64,000 bases of DNA from NCBI RefSeq assembly GCF_048571125.1, contig NZ_CP182343.1:2108001-2172000 (forward strand). The letters run 5' to 3'. Within the stretch, counting starts at the first letter, position 1; every line of letters starts with the position of its first letter. Position numbers and translations under genes: made by a program. The notes beneath the pieces are model-generated. The model was not told the origin of the DNA. It saw only the letters and a program-made list of their open reading frames with translations, and searched no databases. Shown one piece after another: positions 60,139 through 64,000 of this stretch. Source of the DNA: Arcobacter siniprincipis. Lineage in GTDB: Bacteria; Campylobacterota; Campylobacteria; Campylobacterales; Arcobacteraceae.

Positions 60139-61065
60139 ATGAAAAAATTACTTTTATTAATTGCATTTAGCTTAGTAGCTTTTGCACAAACACCAGAAGT
60201 ACCTAAAAACTATCCAAGTGGAGAATTAGGAAGAATGGTAAAATTAGGTGAAGATATTATGAACGAAACTAATACTCACCCACTAACAAAAGATTTAGTA
60301 GGAAATAACCTACAATGTAAAAGTTGTCACCTTCCAGGGAATGATGGTAAACCTGGAACTATAACTACAGTAGGTACATTTAGAGGAACAGCTGCATCTT
60401 TCCCTGCATTTTCAAAAAGAGAAAAAACTGTACAAACTTTACAAGACAGAATCAATAACTGTTATATGAGAAGTATGGATGGTAAAAGACCAATTATTGA
60501 TACAGAAGCATCTGTTGCTATGGCTGCATATATTACATGGCTTTCTACTGGTTTTGAAATCAATATGGATGAAAATAGACCATGTAGTGTACTTACAAGT
60601 AAAAGATGGGCAACTGAACAAAAAAAATTCGCAGCTATTCAAAAAAAAGCTACTCATGAAAACTACTTAGCTGGTAAAAAAATATTTGAAACAAAATGTG
60701 CATCATGTCATGGTATGAATGGTGAAGGTGTTGCAGTGTTTCCTCCATTATGGGGACAAGATAAAAATGGTAAATGGCTATCTTATAATACAGGTGCTGG
60801 TATGAGTAAACTTAACAAAGCTCCAGCTTGGATTAAAGAAAATATGCCATTAGGTCAAGGTGGAACATTAAGCGATCAAGAAGCTGCTGATGTAGCACTT
60901 TTTGTTGATGCACAACCAAGAGCTAGTTTTGATTTAAAAGACCATTTACTTCCAAAAGAAGAAATGGGACATTATAATTCAAAAGTACATGAAGAAAAAC
61001 ACTCAGTTGAATCAAACTTCAAAGCCTTTGGACTTGATTTACAAAAAATAAAAACAGGTAAATAG
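60139..61065 (+). CDS. TsdA-like dihaem cytochrome c (thiosulfate/tetrathionate redox)
   Basis: A 308-aa periplasmic cytochrome with a cleavable signal (LLLIAFSLVAFAQ). It has two haem c sites, CKSCH (60-64) and CASCH (187-191). Between them LQDRINNCYMRSMDGKRP carries Cys108 in the place of the haem-ligating Cys of TsdA, and MAAYITWLSTG also fits. TsdA joins two thiosulfates to tetrathionate, or the reverse. The C-terminal about 45 residues form an extra charged tail. The TsdA assignment is by motif and fairly sure; direction of the reaction is unknown. Confidence 0.75.
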   Translation: MKKLLLLIAFSLVAFAQTPEVPKNYPSGELGRMVKLGEDIMNETNTHPLTKDLVGNNLQCKSCHLPGNDGKPGTITTVGTFRGTAASFPAFSKREKTVQTLQDRINNCYMRSMDGKRPIIDTEASVAMAAYITWLSTGFEINMDENRPCSVLTSKRWATEQKKFAAIQKKATHENYLAGKKIFETKCASCHGMNGEGVAVFPPLWGQDKNGKWLSYNTGAGMSKLNKAPAWIKENMPLGQGGTLSDQEAADVALFVDAQPRASFDLKDHLLPKEEMGHYNSKVHEEKHSVESNFKAFGLDLQKIKTGK

Positions 61066-61075
61066 TACTTTAAAT

Positions 61076-61103
61076 TAGGTGCTAAAAGATTTCTTAGCAC
61101 CTA
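61076..61103. terminator. Terminator between cytochrome and LysE genes
   Basis: A 10-bp stem (TAGGTGCTAA and its complement, 8-nt loop) is followed by TTTTATTTATT on the plus strand. It lies between convergent genes and probably serves both. Confidence 0.8.
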
Positions 61104-61105
61104 TT

Positions 61106-61735
61106 TTATTTATTGGCATCAAAAAGAAGTTTAAATCCTACCAATGAAAAAGTAACTCCTACAAAACTATCAATATACTTTTTAAAATCAAAATACTTAT
61201 TAACTACTCTTTGGTTAGAAAACATAAAAGCGTAAGCTATAAATATCACTATTCCAAAAGGTAAACAAAGTATTACAGGGAAATATATTGACATACTATT
61301 TTGTTCATTTGGCAAGGCTATTGCAATAATTGCAATCCATACTGCAATCGCTTTTGGATTTAGCAAATGCATCATTATGCCTGAGAAAAAATATTTTTTA
61401 TAAGAATTTTTAGACTCTTTTATTTCAACTTTTTTATACTCTTTTTTTGTAAGCATTTTAAAAGAGTTATATGCCAAATAAAGAAAATATAAACCACCTA
61501 AGATTTTTAAAATATACAAAATATCAGAATATTTATTGAGAAGTGGTTGTAAACCAGAAGCTGCACAAATTCCCCAAAAAAAAGAACCAATAGTTACTCC
61601 AAGAGCAAAATAAACCCCTGCTTTTCTTCCTGCATATATTGAAGTTTGAGCAATAGCAAGATTGCTAGGTCCAGGACTTGTAATACCCAAAATATAAATA
61701 AACAGTGCAATTATAATATTAGAAAAAATTTCCAT
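61106..61735 (-). CDS. LysE-family amino-acid exporter
   Basis: A 209-aa inner-membrane exporter of the RhtB/LysE type with six helices and the family start ILGITSPGPSNLAIAQTSIYAGRKAGVYFALGVTIGSFFW and the mid-protein LLNPKAIAVWIAI. The substrate (lysine, threonine, homoserine or analogue) cannot be told. Two more LysE genes lie within 3 kb. Confidence 0.88.
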   Translation of the reverse strand: MEIFSNIIIALFIYILGITSPGPSNLAIAQTSIYAGRKAGVYFALGVTIGSFFWGICAASGLQPLLNKYSDILYILKILGGLYFLYLAYNSFKMLTKKEYKKVEIKESKNSYKKYFFSGIMMHLLNPKAIAVWIAIIAIALPNEQNSMSIYFPVILCLPFGIVIFIAYAFMFSNQRVVNKYFDFKKYIDSFVGVTFSLVGFKLLFDANK

Positions 61736-61746
61736 ATAAATATCTC

Positions 61747-62211
61747 CTAGGATAAAAACTCTCTCAAAGCTTTTCTGGAAGCTTTATCAACCAAGTTAAA
61801 AAGTCTATCGATGTCATCTTTTTGACTTGAACTCTTATGACCTTTTACTTTTACAAATTTACAATCTGTTTTATCACATATTTCAAAAAATTTTTTATAA
61901 AGCTCTTTATTTCTTATCTCTTTTCCAGTACTGCTTTTATAAAAGTTTTCTTCTAGCTTTTCTCTTCTATTTTCTAAGCCTAAAATATTTTGGCAATCAG
62001 TATAAACAATTATATCATTACTTATGATTTTTTCATCTTCTAAAGCCCAAAGGAAAACTTCTAATTCTAACTTTGTAGAAGAGGTATTTTCAAATTTTTT
62101 TAATCTAATATTTTGGATATCTAAAGTTTCATCATATATAAAATAAGCCCCAAAACCTATTTTTGATTGAGGATTTACACTTCCATCACAAAATAGTTTT
62201 AAAGAACTCAT
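61747..62211 (-). CDS. RNase H-fold protein (RNase HI-like)
   Basis: A 154-aa protein with the RNase HI active-site pattern: Asp9 in LFCDGSVN, Glu in SSTKLELEVFLWAL, Asp in IVYTDCQNILGL and a C-terminal Asp in DRLFNLVDKASR. It likely cuts RNA in RNA-DNA hybrids. The sequence is divergent from E. coli RnhA, so it may be a second RNase H. Its start overlaps the stop of the esterase gene upstream by 4 nt. Confidence 0.82.
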   Translation of the reverse strand: MSSLKLFCDGSVNPQSKIGFGAYFIYDETLDIQNIRLKKFENTSSTKLELEVFLWALEDEKIISNDIIVYTDCQNILGLENRREKLEENFYKSSTGKEIRNKELYKKFFEICDKTDCKFVKVKGHKSSSQKDDIDRLFNLVDKASRKALREFLS

Positions 62212-62759
62212 CTAAAAAAAAGAGTTATTTTTCTAAAATATCTTTCAACCTCATCAAAACTATGACTACCACCTTGCTCAACTATAAGCTCTGCTTCTGG
62301 TAATTTTTCAACTGCATCATTGAAATCTAAAACCTCATCATCTTCTTGAAGCAATACCATAAAATTAGATTGTTCGTTTATTTCCTTTACTTCTATTGAT
62401 TTTAAATATGTCAAATGCTCTTTTATAACTTCAAAACTTGAATAATCATAATAATTTGTAGCTGTCCCAATTTTATCTAAAGTATCATAGGCATGAACAG
62501 CAGGATTTATTAAAACAGCTTTTAAATCATATTTATTAGCTAAATACATAGCATAATATCCACCCAAAGAAGAGCCTACTAAATAAACCTCTTGTTCTAA
62601 GCTAAGATAAGATTCAATAAGTTGTTCTAAGGTATCAATAGCAAGTGAGGGAACATATGAAAGAGATGGAGAGATTAACTCTTCATCAAAATATTCTTTA
62701 AAAAGTGCTGCTTTGTCACCAAGTCCAGATGAGGCAAAACCGTGTATATATATAATCAT
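62208..62759 (-). CDS. YqiA/YcfP-type alpha/beta-fold esterase
   Basis: A 183-aa small hydrolase: oxyanion region IYIHGFASSG, nucleophile elbow VGSSLGGYYA, acid in LLQEDDEVLDF and His in GGSHSFDEVERYF. The length and motifs match the YqiA/UPF0227 group, whose natural substrates are unknown. It is co-transcribed with the RNase H gene. Confidence 0.85.
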   Translation of the reverse strand: MIIYIHGFASSGLGDKAALFKEYFDEELISPSLSYVPSLAIDTLEQLIESYLSLEQEVYLVGSSLGGYYAMYLANKYDLKAVLINPAVHAYDTLDKIGTATNYYDYSSFEVIKEHLTYLKSIEVKEINEQSNFMVLLQEDDEVLDFNDAVEKLPEAELIVEQGGSHSFDEVERYFRKITLFFR

Positions 62760-62802
62760 TTCTACTCTTTTTTAATTGTTTTTAGCCTATTTTATTTTGT
62801 AC

Positions 62803-63432
62803 TTAAGTTCTATTTGAAGTTGATAATAAAACTCCAGCACCAATAAAAACACTACCTGTGATTCTATTAAAAAACTTTGCTCTTCCTTTTTGTAAAAACC
62901 AATTTGAAGATTTATGTCCTAAATATGAATAAAACATCAACCAAGATAATTCTAATACAGCAAAAGTACTTACAAAAACTATGTATTGATTTAGTAGAGG
63001 TTCATTTGTATTTATAAATTGAGGAAATAATGCCACAAAAAATACGATAGCTTTTGGATTGCTACCACCAACTACAAAACCACTAAAAAAAGATGATAGC
63101 TTATCTCTTTTTTTTATATCTTTATTTTTGTCAAGATGATAATTTTCTTGTTTTGAAGTGAAGGCTTTATATCCAAGATAGATTAAGTATACAGCACCTA
63201 TATATTTAATAATACTAAATACCAACTCTGAAGAGGCAACAACAACACCCAATCCGGTAAAAGATAATGTCATGATTCCAATTATGGCAAACAAACTACC
63301 TAAAGCACAATAAATAGCATAGTTAAAACCTTGACTTGCTGATTTTGTAACACAAAGTAGAACACTAGGTCCAGGAGAGGCAGTAAGTATTAAAATAGCT
63401 ATTAAATAATATAACCAAAGATGAAAATCCAT
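62803..63432 (-). CDS. LysE-family exporter, second copy
   Basis: A 209-aa RhtB/LysE transporter (LTASPGPSVLLCVTKSASQGFNYAIYCALGSLFAIIGI; VVGGSNPKAIVFFVALFPQFI). It is arranged in tandem with the next LysE gene (15-nt gap) but is clearly different in sequence, so it probably exports a different compound. Confidence 0.88.
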   Translation of the reverse strand: MDFHLWLYYLIAILILTASPGPSVLLCVTKSASQGFNYAIYCALGSLFAIIGIMTLSFTGLGVVVASSELVFSIIKYIGAVYLIYLGYKAFTSKQENYHLDKNKDIKKRDKLSSFFSGFVVGGSNPKAIVFFVALFPQFINTNEPLLNQYIVFVSTFAVLELSWLMFYSYLGHKSSNWFLQKGRAKFFNRITGSVFIGAGVLLSTSNRT

Positions 63433-63447
63433 TATTATTCCTTTTTT

Positions 63448-64000
63448 TTAATTTCTTTGCATAGTTGCAGTAAATACACCAGCACCAATTAAAGCACTAC
63501 CACCTACTTGATTTAATCTTTTTCTTGCTTTATAACTTTTTATTTTGTGTTGAATTTTTCCTGCAAGCATTGCAAAAGAAGTAATCGTCGTCATGGTTAC
63601 AAGAGAAAAACTAAGCATCAAAATCAAAAATTGAGGAAGAATATTTGTTGAAGTATTTACAAACTGAGGTAAAAAAGCAACAAAAAATATAATATTTTTA
63701 GGGTTTAGTGCTGTCACTATTGCTGAGGACTTAAACATTTTGTATTTAGATACATTCATTTGTTCAAATAAATTAGGATCCACTTCAGGCTTTTCTCTAA
63801 AAGCTTTAATCCCTAAATATAATAAATAAAATACCCCAAACCATTTAAGAATACCATACAATATAGCAGAAGTAGCCAATATAACTCCAAGTCCTAATAA
63901 AGATATAACCATAGCAACTAAATCACCAAATACCACACCTAAAGCTAGTGGTGCTACTGATTTTTTACCATGTGTAATTGCTTGCCCTACTACAAATACT
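63448..64000 (-). CDS. LysE-family exporter, third copy (cut by window edge)
   Basis: The reading frame stays open to the last base of the window (VGQAITHGKKSVAPLALGVVFGDLVAM), so the internal GTG at 63936 is not the real start and the N-terminus lies outside. The visible part has the LysE core (ALGVVFGDLVAMVISLLGLG, VTALNPKNIIFFVAFLPQFV) and ends IGAGVFTATMQRN. Confidence 0.88.
   Translation of the reverse strand, partial: VFVVGQAITHGKKSVAPLALGVVFGDLVAMVISLLGLGVILATSAILYGILKWFGVFYLLYLGIKAFREKPEVDPNLFEQMNVSKYKMFKSSAIVTALNPKNIIFFVAFLPQFVNTSTNILPQFLILMLSFSLVTMTTITSFAMLAGKIQHKIKSYKARKRLNQVGGSALIGAGVFTATMQRN

Overview
The window is AT-rich, dense single-chromosome bacterial DNA that looks like a member of the Campylobacterota, most likely the Arcobacter group (Arcobacteraceae). 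The evidence is the very low GC, the protein flavour of the housekeeping genes (nadB, aspC, rsmD, rny, ftsY, a DciA-like protein, a TIGR02757 gene), the many two-component proteins including a 7TMR-DISM/HisKA_2 histidine kinase, a TsdA-like dihaem cytochrome, and clusters of LysE exporters. No rRNA, tRNA or CRISPR array was seen.

Layout. 1-12.4 kb is ordinary core DNA: a partial NhaD-like antiporter, nadB, a tiny LptM-like lipoprotein, a DciA-like gene, a YgjP-like peptidase, aspC, a CDF metal transporter, a CHASE2-adenylate cyclase, a CBS protein, an orphan PIN protein, uup, yqeY and a diguanylate cyclase. 12.4-31.05 kb is a surface-adhesin locus, nearly all on the minus strand: a TpsB transporter, two TpsA exoproteins that share about 1.4 kb of identical 5' DNA, a classical autotransporter in an operon with a lipoprotein hydrolase, an APS kinase and a TIGR03032/TPR protein, and a short ESPR-barrel-Ig protein. 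It ends in a histidine kinase and a divergent OmpR-type response regulator. All four adhesin transcription units and the response regulator gene carry the same direct-repeat box (TAACG-N7-TAACG) exactly 9 nt upstream of a TATAAT-like -10. The simplest model is one autoregulated two-component regulon.

31.06-32.33 kb is an AbiEii-type toxin/antitoxin pair. 32,440-46,431 is a 14.0-kb integrated mobilizable element. It is bounded by a 19-bp direct repeat, and its insertion replaced the 3' end of a TIGR02757 gene; the displaced native gene end is still readable at the far boundary. The element carries a tyrosine integrase, an excisionase-like protein, a MobV-type relaxase with a candidate oriT palindrome, an array of four 21-bp iterons, a Lin1244-type replication-like protein, and an operon of unrecognised membrane proteins. 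Its cargo is a two-gene module: a HEPN-like small protein followed by a 958-aa protein joining a KGGVGR-type ParA/MinD-like ATPase to a second P-loop ATPase. I consider this the best candidate for a poorly described defence system.

46.4-64 kb is core DNA again: TIGR02757, an SDR, an NhaC antiporter, mntP, an OppC-like permease, rsmD, an internally duplicated coiled-coil protein, an aldo/keto reductase, rny, 5-formyl-THF cyclo-ligase, a TlpA-like thioredoxin, ftsY, a Cache protein/response regulator/histidine kinase operon followed by a TsdA-like cytochrome, RNase H, a YqiA-like esterase and three LysE-family exporters, the last cut by the window edge.
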